Source of the DNA: Ramlibacter rhizophilus
Lineage (GTDB): Bacteria; Pseudomonadota; Gammaproteobacteria; Burkholderiales; Burkholderiaceae_C
Assembly: GCF_004681965.1 (NCBI RefSeq)
Contig: NZ_SMLL01000006.1
Span: forward strand, 349,607-413,606
Length of the DNA stretch: 64,000 nt
Reading direction: 5' to 3'
The position numbers were made by a program, and so were the translations under genes. This document shows positions 39,168 to 48,425 of this stretch, piece by piece. A model generated the notes under the pieces. It saw only the letters and a program-made list of their open reading frames with translations, ran no database searches and was not told the DNA's origin. Each line of letters starts with the position of its first letter. The first letter of the stretch is position 1.

Positions 39168-39812
39168 ATGAAGCGACGTGAATTTTCTGCCGCGCTCCTG
39201 GCTGCGGGCTCCCTCGCGGTGCCGGGCCTGGTGTCCGCCCAGCAGCAGCCGCGCGAGGGCGTGGACTACCGGCGCCTGAGCCGCCGTGCGCCGACGCAGG
39301 CCGCGTCCGGGCAGATCGAAGTCGTGGAGTTCTTCTGGTACAGCTGCCGGCACTGCAACGCCTTCGAGCCGCAGCTGGAGGCCTGGTCGAAAACGTTGCC
39401 GGCCGACGTGGTGCTGCGCCGAGTGCCGGTCGCCTTCCGGCCGGACTTCGTGCCGCAGCAGCGCCTTTTCTACACGCTGCAGGCCTTGAACAAGGTCGAT
39501 GAGCTGCACGCCAAGGTCTTCCATGCCATCCACATGGAGCGCCAGCCCACCAACCGCCCGGACGGGATCCTCGAATGGGCCGAGAAGCAGGGCCTGGACA
39601 AGGCGCGTTTTGCCGAGGTGTTCAATTCGGACGCCGTCGGCGCCAAGGTGCAGGATGCCATGCTGCTGCAGGATGCCTACGGCGTCGAAGGCGTTCCGGC
39701 CCTGGGCATCGGCGGGCGCTTCTACACCGACGGCAGCATGGCCGGCTCGCTGCCGCGTTCGCTGATGCTGGCCGACTACCTCATTGCCGAAGCACGCAAG
39801 GCCCGCGGCTGA
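39168..39812 (+). CDS. dsbA: DsbA-type thiol:disulfide interchange protein
   Basis: Periplasmic oxidase that introduces disulfides. The 214-aa product has an active site Cys60-Arg-His-Cys63 in FFWYSCRHCNAFEPQL and the cis-Pro region GVEGVPALGIGG. The signal peptide is MKRREFSAALLAAGSLAVPG; its KRREF start resembles a twin-arginine motif, so Tat export is possible. The start at 39168 gives this signal peptide. It sits directly before lptA, where lptC would be expected in many relatives. Confidence 0.92.
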   Translation: MKRREFSAALLAAGSLAVPGLVSAQQQPREGVDYRRLSRRAPTQAASGQIEVVEFFWYSCRHCNAFEPQLEAWSKTLPADVVLRRVPVAFRPDFVPQQRLFYTLQALNKVDELHAKVFHAIHMERQPTNRPDGILEWAEKQGLDKARFAEVFNSDAVGAKVQDAMLLQDAYGVEGVPALGIGGRFYTDGSMAGSLPRSLMLADYLIAEARKARG

Positions 39813-39857
39813 GCCGGGCTTCCATCGCCGGGCGCTCGCCCCCGCGAAGCCCATGGC

Positions 39858-39863
39858 TACAAT
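39858..39863 (+). promoter_or_regulatory. -10 box of lptA
   Basis: TACAAT, 22 bases before the lptA ATG. It suggests that lptA-lptB-rpoN has its own promoter rather than depending on dsbA. The -35 is weak. Confidence 0.45.
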
Positions 39864-39885
39864 GCGCACGCAAGATTCGTGCCGA

Positions 39886-40503
39886 ATGAAACACATTTCC
39901 CTGACGTTCGCCCTCGCCGCCGCGACCCTGCTCGCGCCCTGGGCCGCGCATGCCGAAAAGGCCGACCGGCTCAAGCCCATGAACATCGAGGCCGATGCCC
40001 TGCGTTATGACGACGCGAGCCAGACCAGCGTGTTCACCGGCCGCGTGGTCGCGACCAAGGGGACCATCGTCGTGCGCGGCGCGCGCATCGAGGTCAAGCA
40101 GGACCCCGAGGGCTTCCACACGGCCATCGTGACGGCGGCGCCCGGGCAGCAGGCCTTCTGGCGCCAGAAGCGCGACGGCGTGGACGAGTTCATGGAAGGC
40201 GAGGCCGAGACCATCGAGTACGACGGCCGCGCCGACCGCGTGAAGTTCATCGGCAAGGCCGAGATGCGCCGCTACCGCGGCGAGGCGCTGGCCGACGAGA
40301 CCAGCGGCAACCTCATCACCTACGACAACGCCCGCGAGGTGTTCACCGTCGACGGCGCGGCCGGTGCGCAGGGCGCGACGGCCTCCAACCCGGGCGGCCG
40401 CGTGCGCGCCACCCTCGCGCCCCCGCCGAACGGCAAGCCGGCGCCGGCGGTACCGGCGGCGTCGCTGCGACCCAGCACCACGGTGGGCGGGGAGCGCCGT
40501 TGA
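39886..40503 (+). CDS. lptA: LPS transport periplasmic protein LptA
   Basis: Bridges the periplasm for LPS export. The 205-aa product has a cleavable signal ending [10 protein letters not shown], then the OstA-type jellyroll ([35 protein letters not shown]), then a proline-rich tail. It is coupled to lptB by an overlap of the stop TGA with a TTG start. Confidence 0.93.
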   Translation: MKHISLTFALAAATLLAPWAAHAEKADRLKPMNIEADALRYDDASQTSVFTGRVVATKGTIVVRGARIEVKQDPEGFHTAIVTAAPGQQAFWRQKRDGVDEFMEGEAETIEYDGRADRVKFIGKAEMRRYRGEALADETSGNLITYDNAREVFTVDGAAGAQGATASNPGGRVRATLAPPPNGKPAPAVPAASLRPSTTVGGERR

Positions 40504-41291
40504 ACGCGGTCGCCGCCCCCTCCCGCGTGGCCCCGGCCGCCGAGGCGGTGCCGAGCCGGCTCGAAGCGCGCCACCTCCAGAAAAGCTACGGCAGCCGCAA
40601 GGTGGTCAAGGACGTGAGCCTGGCCGTCTCCAAGGGCGAGGTGGTCGGGCTGCTGGGGCCCAACGGCGCCGGCAAGACCACCTCCTTCTACATGATCGTG
40701 GGCCTGGTGCGGGCCGACGCGGGCGAGATCGCCATCGACGGCCGGCCGGTCGAAGGCATGCCGATCCACCGCCGCTCGCGGCTGGGCCTGTCCTACCTGC
40801 CGCAGGAGGCATCCATCTTCCGGCGGCTGAACGTCGAGGACAACGTCCGGGCCGTGCTGGAGCTGCAGCGCGGCGAGGACGGCCGCCCCCTGCCGCGCGC
40901 GGAGGTCGAGCGTCGGCTCTCGGAGCTGCTGCACGACCTGCGCGTGGACCACCTGCGCGCCTCGCCCGCGCCGGCCCTCTCGGGCGGTGAGCGCCGGCGG
41001 GTGGAGATCGCGCGTGCGCTCGCCACGCAGCCGCGCTTCATCCTGCTGGACGAGCCCTTCGCCGGCATCGATCCCATCGCGGTGATCGAGATCCAGCGCA
41101 TCATCGGCTTCCTCAAGTCGCGCGGCATCGGCGTGCTGATCACCGACCACAACGTGCGCGAGACCCTGGGCATCTGCGACCACGCCTTCATCATCAGCGA
41201 CGGCCATGTCCTGGCCGAAGGCACGCCCGACGAGATCGTGAACAACGCCGACGTGCGGCGCGTGTACCTCGGCGAACATTTCCGGATGTGA
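40500..41291 (+). CDS. lptB: LPS export ATPase LptB
   Basis: Cytoplasmic ATPase of LptB2FG. The 263-aa product starts with TTG at 40500, overlapping the lptA stop. It has Walker A GPNGAGKT at 53-60, the LptB Q-loop region [20 protein letters not shown], signature [15 protein letters not shown] from residue 160, and Walker [14 protein letters not shown]. The first 20 residues ([16 protein letters not shown]) are an extra low-complexity lead. lptF and lptG are elsewhere. Confidence 0.96.
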   Translation: MNAVAAPSRVAPAAEAVPSRLEARHLQKSYGSRKVVKDVSLAVSKGEVVGLLGPNGAGKTTSFYMIVGLVRADAGEIAIDGRPVEGMPIHRRSRLGLSYLPQEASIFRRLNVEDNVRAVLELQRGEDGRPLPRAEVERRLSELLHDLRVDHLRASPAPALSGGERRRVEIARALATQPRFILLDEPFAGIDPIAVIEIQRIIGFLKSRGIGVLITDHNVRETLGICDHAFIISDGHVLAEGTPDEIVNNADVRRVYLGEHFRM

Positions 41292-41364
41292 GCATGGACG
41301 ACCTGGCCCCGTGCCGCGCCTTCGCGGCGGATGCAGCCTTCGCCATGCGGCCGCGAGGTGGCGC

Positions 41365-42882
41365 ATGAAGCAGTCGCTGTCCCTGCGCGTCTCGCAGCAC
41401 CTGGCGCTCACGCCGCAGCTGCAGCAGTCCATCCGCCTGCTGCAGCTGTCGACCCTGGAGCTGTCCCAGGAGATCGAGCAGATGCTGGACGACAACCCCT
41501 TCCTGGAGCGGGCGCAGGACGAAGCCGTGCGCGAGGAATTCGGACTCGCGCGAGCCGACACGCCGGGCGAGGCCGCCAGCGACGAGGGCGAGGTCGACAC
41601 CGGCGCGGCTGGCGACGGCGAGCCGGCGGAGGCCGCGCCCGACTGGGACGGCGACGGCAGCGTGGACATGGCCCACGACGACGCCGAGTGGGGCGGCGAT
41701 GCGCCGGCGCGCCGCCATGACATGGACGGCGACGAGTCCGATGCGACCGAGCTCGCCCGCAGCGGCGAAACCCTGCAGATGTTCCTGCATCGCCAGGCGC
41801 TGACGCTGCGCCTGTGCGAGGAGGACCTCGCGGCGCTTCGCTTCCTGATCGAATCGCTCAACGAGGACGGCTACCTGGAGGATTCCCTCGAGGACCTGGC
41901 CGCGTCCTTGGCGCCCGCAGACCTCGCGCAGCAGGAAGACCTGGTGCACCACTTCACCGTGGCCCTGCGCCTGCTGCAGCACCTGGAGCCGATCGGCGTG
42001 GGCGCGCGCAGCCTGGCCGAGTGCCTGTCGCTGCAGCTGGCGGCGCTGCCGCCCGGCACGGCCGATGCGGCCTGCGTCCAGGCGGCGCAGGCCGTCTGCC
42101 GCCAGCCCATGGAGCTGCTTGCGCGGCGCGACCTGCGGCGCCTTGCGCAGCTCACCGGCCACGGCGACGCTCAGCTCAAGGCGGCGATCGGGCTCATCGG
42201 CCGCCTGGAACCCAAGCCCGGGCGACGGTTCGTCAACGTGGAGTCGAACATCGTGCGCCCCGACGTGATCGTCACCCGCGTCGGCCGCAACGGGCAGTTC
42301 CGGTTCCGCGTGCAGCTCAACTCGGACGTCATGCCGCGGCTTCGCGTGCACGACGTCTATGCCGGCGCGCTCAAGAGCCACCGGGGCGAGGGGCACCCCA
42401 TGCTGCAGCAGCGCCTGCAGGAGGCGCGCTGGTTCATCAAGAACATCCAGCAGCGCTTCGACACCATCCTGCGCGTGTCCAACGCCATCGTGGAGCGACA
42501 GAAAAGCTTCTTCATCCACGGCGAGCTGGCCATGCGGCCCCTGGTGCTGCGCGAGATCGCCGACGAGCTCGGCCTGCACGAGTCCACCATCTCGCGCGTC
42601 ACCACCGCCAAGTACATGGCCACCCCCTACGGCACCTTCGAGCTCAAGTATTTCTTCGGCTCGGCCCTGGGCACCGAGACCGGCGGCAATGCCTCCAGCA
42701 CCGCCGTGCGCGCGCTGATCCGGCAGCTCGTGTCCACCGAGGACGCGCGCAAGCCGCTGTCGGACAGCCAGATCTCCGACATGCTCAAGGAGCAGGGCAT
42801 CGAGTGCGCGCGCCGCACGGTTGCCAAGTACCGCGAGGCCCTGCGCATCGCGCCGGCCAACCTTCGCAAGGCGCTGCAGTGA
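41365..42882 (+). CDS. rpoN: RNA polymerase sigma-54 factor
   Basis: Directs transcription from -24/-12 promoters with enhancer-binding proteins. In the 505-aa product, region I is glutamine/leucine-rich (MKQSLSLRVSQHLALTPQLQ), followed by an acidic linker (about 50-130), the core-binding domain, the helix-turn-helix LGLHESTISRVTTAKYMATP, and the RpoN box ARRTVAKYRE at 482-491. It follows lptB as in most proteobacteria, but hpf and ptsN are 28 kb away. Start chosen at 41365 (MKQSLSLR). Confidence 0.97.
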   Translation: MKQSLSLRVSQHLALTPQLQQSIRLLQLSTLELSQEIEQMLDDNPFLERAQDEAVREEFGLARADTPGEAASDEGEVDTGAAGDGEPAEAAPDWDGDGSVDMAHDDAEWGGDAPARRHDMDGDESDATELARSGETLQMFLHRQALTLRLCEEDLAALRFLIESLNEDGYLEDSLEDLAASLAPADLAQQEDLVHHFTVALRLLQHLEPIGVGARSLAECLSLQLAALPPGTADAACVQAAQAVCRQPMELLARRDLRRLAQLTGHGDAQLKAAIGLIGRLEPKPGRRFVNVESNIVRPDVIVTRVGRNGQFRFRVQLNSDVMPRLRVHDVYAGALKSHRGEGHPMLQQRLQEARWFIKNIQQRFDTILRVSNAIVERQKSFFIHGELAMRPLVLREIADELGLHESTISRVTTAKYMATPYGTFELKYFFGSALGTETGGNASSTAVRALIRQLVSTEDARKPLSDSQISDMLKEQGIECARRTVAKYREALRIAPANLRKALQ

Positions 42883-44099
42883 GGGGCATTTCCGGCTCCT
42901 TGACGCTGTTCCTGCCCTGCGCTGCCGGCGTGGAGGACCTGCTGGCCGACGAGGTGCATGGCCTGACCGGCCTGCAGGGCGAAGACCTTCAGGTCGGCCG
43001 CGGCGGCGTGCTGCTGCAGGCCCGCTGGGAGGATGCCCTGCGGCTGAACCTGCACAGCCGCCTCGCCCAGCGCGTGCTGGTGCAGCTGTCGTACACGCCC
43101 TATCGGCAGGAGGCGGACCTGTACGAAGCCGCCCGCGCGCTGCCCTGGGAGGACTGGTTCACCACGCGCCAGCGCTTCAAGGTGGAGATCACGGCCCAGC
43201 ACAGCCCGCTCAAGAGCCTGAACTTCGCGGCGCTGAAGATCAAGGACGCGGTGGTGGACCGTTTCCGCGACCGCAGCGGCGTGCGTCCCGACGTGGACAC
43301 GCAGCGGCCCGACGTGCGCCTGTACGCCCACCTGGACGCGGGCCATTGCACCCTGTACATCGACACCTCGGGCGAGCCCCTCTTCAAGCGCGGCTGGCGC
43401 GAGGACAAGGGCGAGGCGCCGCTGAAGGAGACGCTGGCGGCCGCCATGCTCGCCGCCAGCGGCTGGGATGCGCAGGTGCCGCTCTACGACCCCTGCTGCG
43501 GCAGCGGCACCATCGCCATCGAGGCGGCGCAGATCGCCTGCGGCATTGCGCCGGGCCTGCAGCGCCGCTTCGGCTTCGAGCGCCTGCTGCCTTTCGAGGC
43601 GGCGGCCTGGCGTGGACTGCGCGAGGCGGCCCTCGCGGCGCGTCACGCTTCGACGGTCACGGTCCACGGCAGCGACGTGGCCTTCCGCATGGTCGATTTC
43701 GCCAACCGCAACGCCCACCGCGCCGGCGTGGCCGAGGCGGTGCAGTTCCGCGGCGGCGACGCGCTGCAGCGCCTGCCGCCCACCGACACGCCGGGCCTGA
43801 TGCTGGTCAACCCGCCCTACGGCGAGCGCATCGAGGCGGCCGGGGTGGCTGGCCGGGGTCGCGAGCGCGCGCAAAGCGAGGACGGCGACTTCTTCGTGCA
43901 GCTCGCCGCGCACTGGAAGAAGCATTACGCCGGCTGGACCGCCTGGGTCCTCACGCCCGACCTGAAGCTGCCCACGCGCATGCGCCTGAAGGAGTCGCGC
44001 CGCGTGCCGATGTGGAACGGCCCGATCGAGTGCCGCCTGTTCCGCTTCGACATGGTCGCCGGCTCGGCGCGTGTCCGCGAGAAGCCGCCCGCGCCATGA
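42879..44099 (+). CDS. THUMP-domain class I RNA methyltransferase (RlmL/YpsC-like)
   Basis: SAM-dependent methyltransferase predicted to modify rRNA (N2-guanine type). The 406-aa product has an N-terminal THUMP region, a SAM-binding motif around [16 protein letters not shown] and the catalytic NPPYGERI at 311-318. It starts with GTG overlapping the rpoN stop by 4 nt. It corresponds to the N-terminal half of E. coli RlmL (YcbY), with no RlmK half attached. Confidence 0.9.
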   Translation: MRGISGSLTLFLPCAAGVEDLLADEVHGLTGLQGEDLQVGRGGVLLQARWEDALRLNLHSRLAQRVLVQLSYTPYRQEADLYEAARALPWEDWFTTRQRFKVEITAQHSPLKSLNFAALKIKDAVVDRFRDRSGVRPDVDTQRPDVRLYAHLDAGHCTLYIDTSGEPLFKRGWREDKGEAPLKETLAAAMLAASGWDAQVPLYDPCCGSGTIAIEAAQIACGIAPGLQRRFGFERLLPFEAAAWRGLREAALAARHASTVTVHGSDVAFRMVDFANRNAHRAGVAEAVQFRGGDALQRLPPTDTPGLMLVNPPYGERIEAAGVAGRGRERAQSEDGDFFVQLAAHWKKHYAGWTAWVLTPDLKLPTRMRLKESRRVPMWNGPIECRLFRFDMVAGSARVREKPPAP

Positions 44100-44527
44100 G
44101 CCGTGCCCTGGTGCTGGACACGAACGTCGTGCTGGACCTGTTCGTCTTCGACGATCCCGGGGCGATCGCGCTGAAGGACGCGCTTCGGGCCCGTCGCCTG
44201 CGCTGGGTCGCCACCGAGGGCATGCGCGAGGAGCTCGCGCGCGTGCTGGACTATCCCTTGCTCGCCCGGCGCCTGGCCGCACGCGGGCTCGGCGCCCCTG
44301 GGGTGCTGGCCTGCTTCGACGCGCACAGCGAGCGTGTCGAGCCCGCCGTCCCGGCGCCCGTGGCCTGCCGCGACCCCGACGACCAGCCGTTCATCGACCT
44401 GGCCGTGGCGCACCGGGCGCTGCTCGTGAGCAAGGACGCCGAGGTGCTGCGCCTGCGCAAGCGCCTCGCGCCGCATTCGGCCGAGGCCTGCGCCGTGGTC
44501 CCCGCCCTTTTCCTGGAACCCGCATGA
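44096..44527 (+). CDS. PIN-domain protein (putative toxin-type nuclease)
   Basis: 143 aa, with Asp8 in [12 protein letters not shown], the acidic Glu of [12 protein letters not shown] and Asp pairs in [16 protein letters not shown], which together form a PIN metal-binding site. It belongs to the COG1569 PIN type, often labelled 'toxin component'. No antitoxin gene is adjacent: it overlaps the methyltransferase by 4 nt and the YecA-like gene by 4 nt. A role in RNA processing alongside its operon partners is as plausible as a toxin. Confidence 0.85.
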   Translation: MSRALVLDTNVVLDLFVFDDPGAIALKDALRARRLRWVATEGMREELARVLDYPLLARRLAARGLGAPGVLACFDAHSERVEPAVPAPVACRDPDDQPFIDLAVAHRALLVSKDAEVLRLRKRLAPHSAEACAVVPALFLEPA

Positions 44528-45297
44528 CTTCTCCCGACATGGCTTCGCCCGACACCGCGCCGCTCGGCACCGACGATTTCGACGCCCAGGACGCGGTGCT
44601 GGATGCCCTGCGCGAGCAGGATGAACTCACGCCCGACTGGGAGTTCTGCGAGGGATTCCTCACGGCCCTGGTGTGCTGCCGGCGGGAGATCCCGCCCGAG
44701 GAGTACTGGCCCGTGCTCCTGGGCGAGTCCTTCCGTCCCATGGAGCACATGGAGTTCGTCTGGCGCTGGAAGCGGCGGTGGCAGGAAGTGCGCACCGCCC
44801 TCGATGCGGATGTCGAACGCCTCGACGACGAGCGTGCGCTCCAGCCCGAAGTGCTGGACGTGCGCGGTGCCCTGCTGGCGCTGCCCGAAGACCAGCGTGG
44901 CGACGCCGACTTCGCGCAGCTGCCCGGCTTCGCGCAGGGCTGGGCCGAGGGCTTCCTGTACGCGGTGGAGAGCTGGCCCGAGGAATGGGCGCCGCCGCGC
45001 GACCGCGAGTCCGCCGCGATGCTCGAAGAGGGCCTCGCGGCGCTCGGGCAGCTGGCCCAGCCCGACACGCAGCCGCCGGCCGTGTCGATGCACGAAGAGG
45101 ACGGCCCGCCCAGCGTGAGCGAACGCCGCCTCGACGACTTCGCCGACGCCATCTGGGCGGCCTACGAGCTGCGCCGCGTGGGCAGGAGCCTGGGTCCGCG
45201 CGTCGAACCCCTGCGGCGCGGCGACCAGCCCGGGCGCAACGATCCCTGCCCCTGCGGCAGCGGCAAGAAGTTCAAGAAGTGCCACGGCGCGGGCTGA
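44524..45297 (+). CDS. UPF0149/YecA-family protein with SEC-C motif
   Basis: 257 aa. The N-terminal two-thirds is the helical YecA/UPF0149 domain ([32 protein letters not shown]). The end [18 protein letters not shown] is a zinc-binding SEC-C motif like that of SecA. Function is poorly known; SEC-C/YecA proteins associate with ribosomes in some bacteria. Overlaps the PIN gene (ATGA). Confidence 0.9.
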   Translation: MTSPDMASPDTAPLGTDDFDAQDAVLDALREQDELTPDWEFCEGFLTALVCCRREIPPEEYWPVLLGESFRPMEHMEFVWRWKRRWQEVRTALDADVERLDDERALQPEVLDVRGALLALPEDQRGDADFAQLPGFAQGWAEGFLYAVESWPEEWAPPRDRESAAMLEEGLAALGQLAQPDTQPPAVSMHEEDGPPSVSERRLDDFADAIWAAYELRRVGRSLGPRVEPLRRGDQPGRNDPCPCGSGKKFKKCHGAG

Positions 45298-45320
45298 ACG
45301 CCCGCTGCCCTGCGTGAGCT

Positions 45321-45806
45321 TCAGGCCTGCGCGTCCAGCAGGCTGCGCAGGCGCTCCAGTGCATGGCGCACCGTCGCCGAGCGCACCGCCTGGCGGTCGC
45401 CCTCGAAGCGCCGTGTCTCGCTGGACAGGCGCCCGTCGACCATGAAGCCGAACCACACGGTGCCCACCGGCTTGTCCGCGCTGCCGCCCGAAGGCCCCGC
45501 GATGCCCGTGACGGCGACCGCCACCCGCGCCTGCGAGTGGCGGATGGCGCCGTGCGCCATGGCCCGCGCCACCACCTCGCTCACGGCCCCGTGCTGCGCG
45601 ATCCAGTCGGCGTTCACGCCGAGCATGTCCACCTTGGCCTCGTTGGAGTAGGTGACGAAGCCGCGGTCGAACCAGTCGCTGGAGCCTGGCAGCTCGGTGC
45701 AGGCGGCGGCGATCAGGCCGCCGGTGCAGCTTTCGGCCGTGGCGAGCTTCCAGTCGCGGGCGCGCAGGTCCTCGGCGAGCTGCCGGCACAAGAAGGTCAG
45801 GTCCAT
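45321..45806 (-). CDS. pncC: Nicotinamide-nucleotide amidohydrolase (CinA C-terminal domain)
   Basis: Deamidates NMN to nicotinate mononucleotide in NAD salvage. The 161-aa product is the stand-alone CinA C-terminal domain: LATAESCTGGLIAAACTELP with the active Ser/Lys region, FVTYSNEAKVDMLGV, and VAVTGIAGPSGGSADKPVGT. It overlaps pgpA by 10 nt and is the last gene of the thiL operon. Confidence 0.93.
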   Translation of the reverse strand: MDLTFLCRQLAEDLRARDWKLATAESCTGGLIAAACTELPGSSDWFDRGFVTYSNEAKVDMLGVNADWIAQHGAVSEVVARAMAHGAIRHSQARVAVAVTGIAGPSGGSADKPVGTVWFGFMVDGRLSSETRRFEGDRQAVRSATVRHALERLRSLLDAQA

Positions 45807-46378
45807 GCACTTCTCCAGGCCGCAAAGACCAGCAGCGTACAGAAGGCCGCCACCAGGTCGTCGAAGATCACGCCCAGGCCCCCGCGCCAGCCATGGCCAT
45901 GGAACAGGCGATCGGCCCAGCCGACCGGCCCGGGCTTGAGGGCGTCGAGCAGCCGGAACAGGGTGAATGCCGCGAGCTGCTCGCCCAGGCCAGCGGGCGT
46001 GATCAGCCACAGCACGATCCAGAAGGCGACGACCTCGTCCCACACCACCGCGCCCGGATCGCAGCTTCCCAGCGCGCGCGCCGTGACAGTGCAGGCCCAC
46101 CAACCCAGCATGAACCCGCCGAGAATGACCGCCGCCAGCGCCCCGGGCGACAGCCAGGCCTGGAGCAGCAGGAAGCTGGCCCAGCCCCAGAGCGTGCCGA
46201 AGGTGCCGGGGGCGCGCGGCGCCAGGCCGGCGCCGAAGCCCAGCGCGACGGCATGGGCCGGATGCGAGAACAGGAACGCGAGCCCCGGGCGCGCGGCCGG
46301 CGCCGCGAGGTCCGGGTCGAGCGCGATGCCGGCGGCCAGCCCGGGCGACGCCGGCGGGGGCAGGACGACCCGGCTCAC
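45797..46378 (-). CDS. pgpA: Phosphatidylglycerophosphatase A
   Basis: Removes phosphate from phosphatidylglycerophosphate in the inner membrane. The 193-aa product has the PgpA signature GFGAGLAPRAPGTFGTLWGW and DEVVAFWIVLW with the acidic metal ligand, plus about four hydrophobic helices, and DRLFHGHGWRGGLGVIFDDL. It overlaps the nuclease gene upstream by 4 nt and pncC downstream by 10 nt. Confidence 0.94.
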   Translation of the reverse strand: MSRVVLPPPASPGLAAGIALDPDLAAPAARPGLAFLFSHPAHAVALGFGAGLAPRAPGTFGTLWGWASFLLLQAWLSPGALAAVILGGFMLGWWACTVTARALGSCDPGAVVWDEVVAFWIVLWLITPAGLGEQLAAFTLFRLLDALKPGPVGWADRLFHGHGWRGGLGVIFDDLVAAFCTLLVFAAWRSAWT

Positions 46379-46875
46379 CGCGCGCAGCTCCCGTGCCGGC
46401 GGCGGAACACGCGGGGCTCCACGGCGTGCGGCTGGGCCCAGAGTCCCCGCCGCTCGGCCTGTGCCCGCGCCTGGGCCTGCGCGTAGCGATTGCTCCGGCT
46501 GCGCGAGGGGGCCCAGGCATGCCCCTGGGCGACCATCCAGGCGCCCACGTCGCCGTGGGAGGCGGTCGCCAGTTCGCCCAGCAGGCGCTGATAGGCGTCA
46601 CGGCCGCGCAGGCGCACGACGACGGGCCGGCCTTCGACCAGGGCAGCGAGCGCTCGCCGGGCGGCCGGTCCGTGCTCCTGGCAGATCTCGGGCGCGTCGA
46701 TGCCCCGCAGGCGCAGCGCCTGCGGCGCGCCGCCGGACGCCGGACGCAGCCACAGCGAGTCGCCATCGGTGACGTGGCTGACCGTGCCCCGCAGGGTCCG
46801 CGTCGCCGCCTGCGCCTGCAGGCCCGCCAGGCACAGCAGCAGCGACAGCAGCAGCCCGAGGGATCGCGTCCGCAT
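46375..46875 (-). CDS. Secreted thermonuclease (SNase-like) protein
   Basis: 166 aa with an N-terminal signal MRTRSLGLLLSLLLCLAGLQ (cleavage after AQA) and an SNase fold. VTDGDSLWL, LRLRGIDAPEICQ and GRDAYQRLLGELA contain the catalytic Asp/Arg/Glu pattern. It lies between thiL and pgpA, overlapping both (1 and 4 nt), so an exported nuclease is translationally coupled to thiamine and phospholipid genes. The C-terminal RRRHGSCAR is unusual but short. Confidence 0.88.
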   Translation of the reverse strand: MRTRSLGLLLSLLLCLAGLQAQAATRTLRGTVSHVTDGDSLWLRPASGGAPQALRLRGIDAPEICQEHGPAARRALAALVEGRPVVVRLRGRDAYQRLLGELATASHGDVGAWMVAQGHAWAPSRSRSNRYAQAQARAQAERRGLWAQPHAVEPRVFRRRHGSCAR

Positions 46876-47828
46876 CAGGCGAAATGGTCGAAGGAGGCGA
46901 AGCGGGCCGCGACCGGCCGCCCCTGCCCGTCCACCAGGCGCAGCCCCGGTTCGGCCTCGATGCGGCCGATGCAGCGAACGGGCGTGCCGGCCCCGGCGGC
47001 GCGTTCGAGCACCAGGGCGTGCTGCGCGGCCGGTGCGGTGAAGAGCAGCTCATAGTCGTCGCCGCCGCCCAGCACGCATTCCAGGCGCTGCGCCTCGGGC
47101 AGCGCCTCGGCGCCGGGCAGCAGGCCCAGCAGCTCGTCCACGTGCAGCCGGGCGCCGACGCGCGACTGGGTGAGCACGTGCCCGAGGTCGCCCATCAGCC
47201 CGTCGCTGAGGTCGATGGCCGCCGTGGCCACGCCCCGCAGGCCCTGCCCCAGCGCGACACGCGGCGTGGGGACTTCCATCCGCCGGCGTGCCGTGTCGAA
47301 CAGCTCGGCGGGCAGCAGCACGCGCCCCCGAAATGCCTCCAGCGCAAGCCGCGCCTGTCCCAGCGTGCCGCTGGCCCAGACCTCGTCGCCGGGCTGTGCG
47401 CCCGATCGCAGCAGGGCCTGGCCGGCGGGGACCTCGCCGAAGACGGTGATGCACACGGCCAGCGGCCCGCGCGTGGTGTCGCCACCGACGAGCTCGCAGC
47501 CGTGCTCGTCCGCCAGGGCCAGCAGGCCGCGGGCGAAGGCCTCCAGCCAGGCTTCGTCGGATTGCGGCAGGGCCAGGGCGAGGGTGAAGGCGATCGGCCG
47601 TGCGCCGCAGGCGGCCAGGTCGCTCAGGTTCACCGCCAGCGCCTTGTGGCCCAGCCGTGCCGGAGCCACGGTGGAGAGGAAGTGGCGGCCTTCGAGGAGC
47701 AGGTCCGTGGAGACCGCCAGCTGCATGCCCGGCCGTGGGGCCAGGATCGCGCAGTCGTCCCCGATGCCGAGCGGCTGGTGCCGCGCGGGGCGCCGGAAGA
47801 AGCGGTCGATCAGTTCGAATTCACCCAT
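46875..47828 (-). CDS. thiL: Thiamine-monophosphate kinase
   Basis: Forms thiamine pyrophosphate. The 317-aa product begins MGEFELIDRFFRRPARHQPL and has GIGDDCAILAPRPGMQLAVS with Mg-binding Asp residues, LAVNLSDLAACGARP, GGDTTRGPL and AIDLSDGLMGDLGHVL. ATG 47828 gives the family start; the longer reading is rejected. First gene of thiL-nuclease-pgpA-pncC. Confidence 0.96.
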   Translation of the reverse strand: MGEFELIDRFFRRPARHQPLGIGDDCAILAPRPGMQLAVSTDLLLEGRHFLSTVAPARLGHKALAVNLSDLAACGARPIAFTLALALPQSDEAWLEAFARGLLALADEHGCELVGGDTTRGPLAVCITVFGEVPAGQALLRSGAQPGDEVWASGTLGQARLALEAFRGRVLLPAELFDTARRRMEVPTPRVALGQGLRGVATAAIDLSDGLMGDLGHVLTQSRVGARLHVDELLGLLPGAEALPEAQRLECVLGGGDDYELLFTAPAAQHALVLERAAGAGTPVRCIGRIEAEPGLRLVDGQGRPVAARFASFDHFA

Positions 47829-47967
47829 GGACCGAGCGAGCATAGCGGCTGGCCGGCGCGCTCCGGCCGGCTTCGGAAACACCTGCTTGCAGGCTGGGCG
47901 GGAATATTGCGCACAGCGCCGCCCGGGCAGGGCAGACTGAGCCTCAGCCAATCTGGAACACGGGCCG

Positions 47968-48414
47968 ATGCAGACAGAACACGAAATCAGGACGCTGGCC
48001 CACCAGGTCACGGAGATCCTTGTCGTGTACAGCCGCTGTTTTGAGCAATGGCGCGAGAGCCCCTCGGACCTAGCGCGCTATGAACGCACGCACGCCAACC
48101 TCGACCTGGTGCGGGTGCTCACCGAAAAAGCCCTGATGGGCGGGCGCGGCGAGCTCGCGGAACTGCTGGCCTGCCACACCGACCTGAAGCTTGCCGTGCT
48201 GCGCCGGCACATGGGCCTGCCGCCACCGCCCTTGGAGCCGGCCCACGAGGAGCAGGAGCGCTTCGAAGCGCTGTTGCAGCGGCACGCGAACCACGTCGCC
48301 GCGCTGGCCGCGGTGTGCGCGCACCGCAGCGGCCAGACGCCCGCGGCGGCACCGCAGCGGGCAGCGCCGGTGGTCCACCCCGCGGCGCGCCGGCCGCCCG
48401 TGGCGGGGCGCTGA
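47968..48414 (+). CDS. Unknown small soluble protein (148 aa)
   Basis: Begins MQTEHEIRTLAHQVTEILVV. The first 105 residues look like a helical bundle (heptad-like leucines, HTDLKLAVLRRHMGLP), followed by an alanine/proline-rich basic tail. No signal, membrane segment or known motif. It stands alone between divergent thiL and convergent ybdK-like gene. Plausible gene by codon use; function unknown. Confidence 0.65.
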   Translation: MQTEHEIRTLAHQVTEILVVYSRCFEQWRESPSDLARYERTHANLDLVRVLTEKALMGGRGELAELLACHTDLKLAVLRRHMGLPPPPLEPAHEEQERFEALLQRHANHVAALAAVCAHRSGQTPAAAPQRAAPVVHPAARRPPVAGR

Positions 48415-48425
48415 GACAAGGCGCC

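Noticed and set aside
44096..44527. A complete VapBC-type toxin-antitoxin module
   Set aside because: The PIN gene is flanked by a methyltransferase and a YecA-like gene, with no small antitoxin frame next to it.
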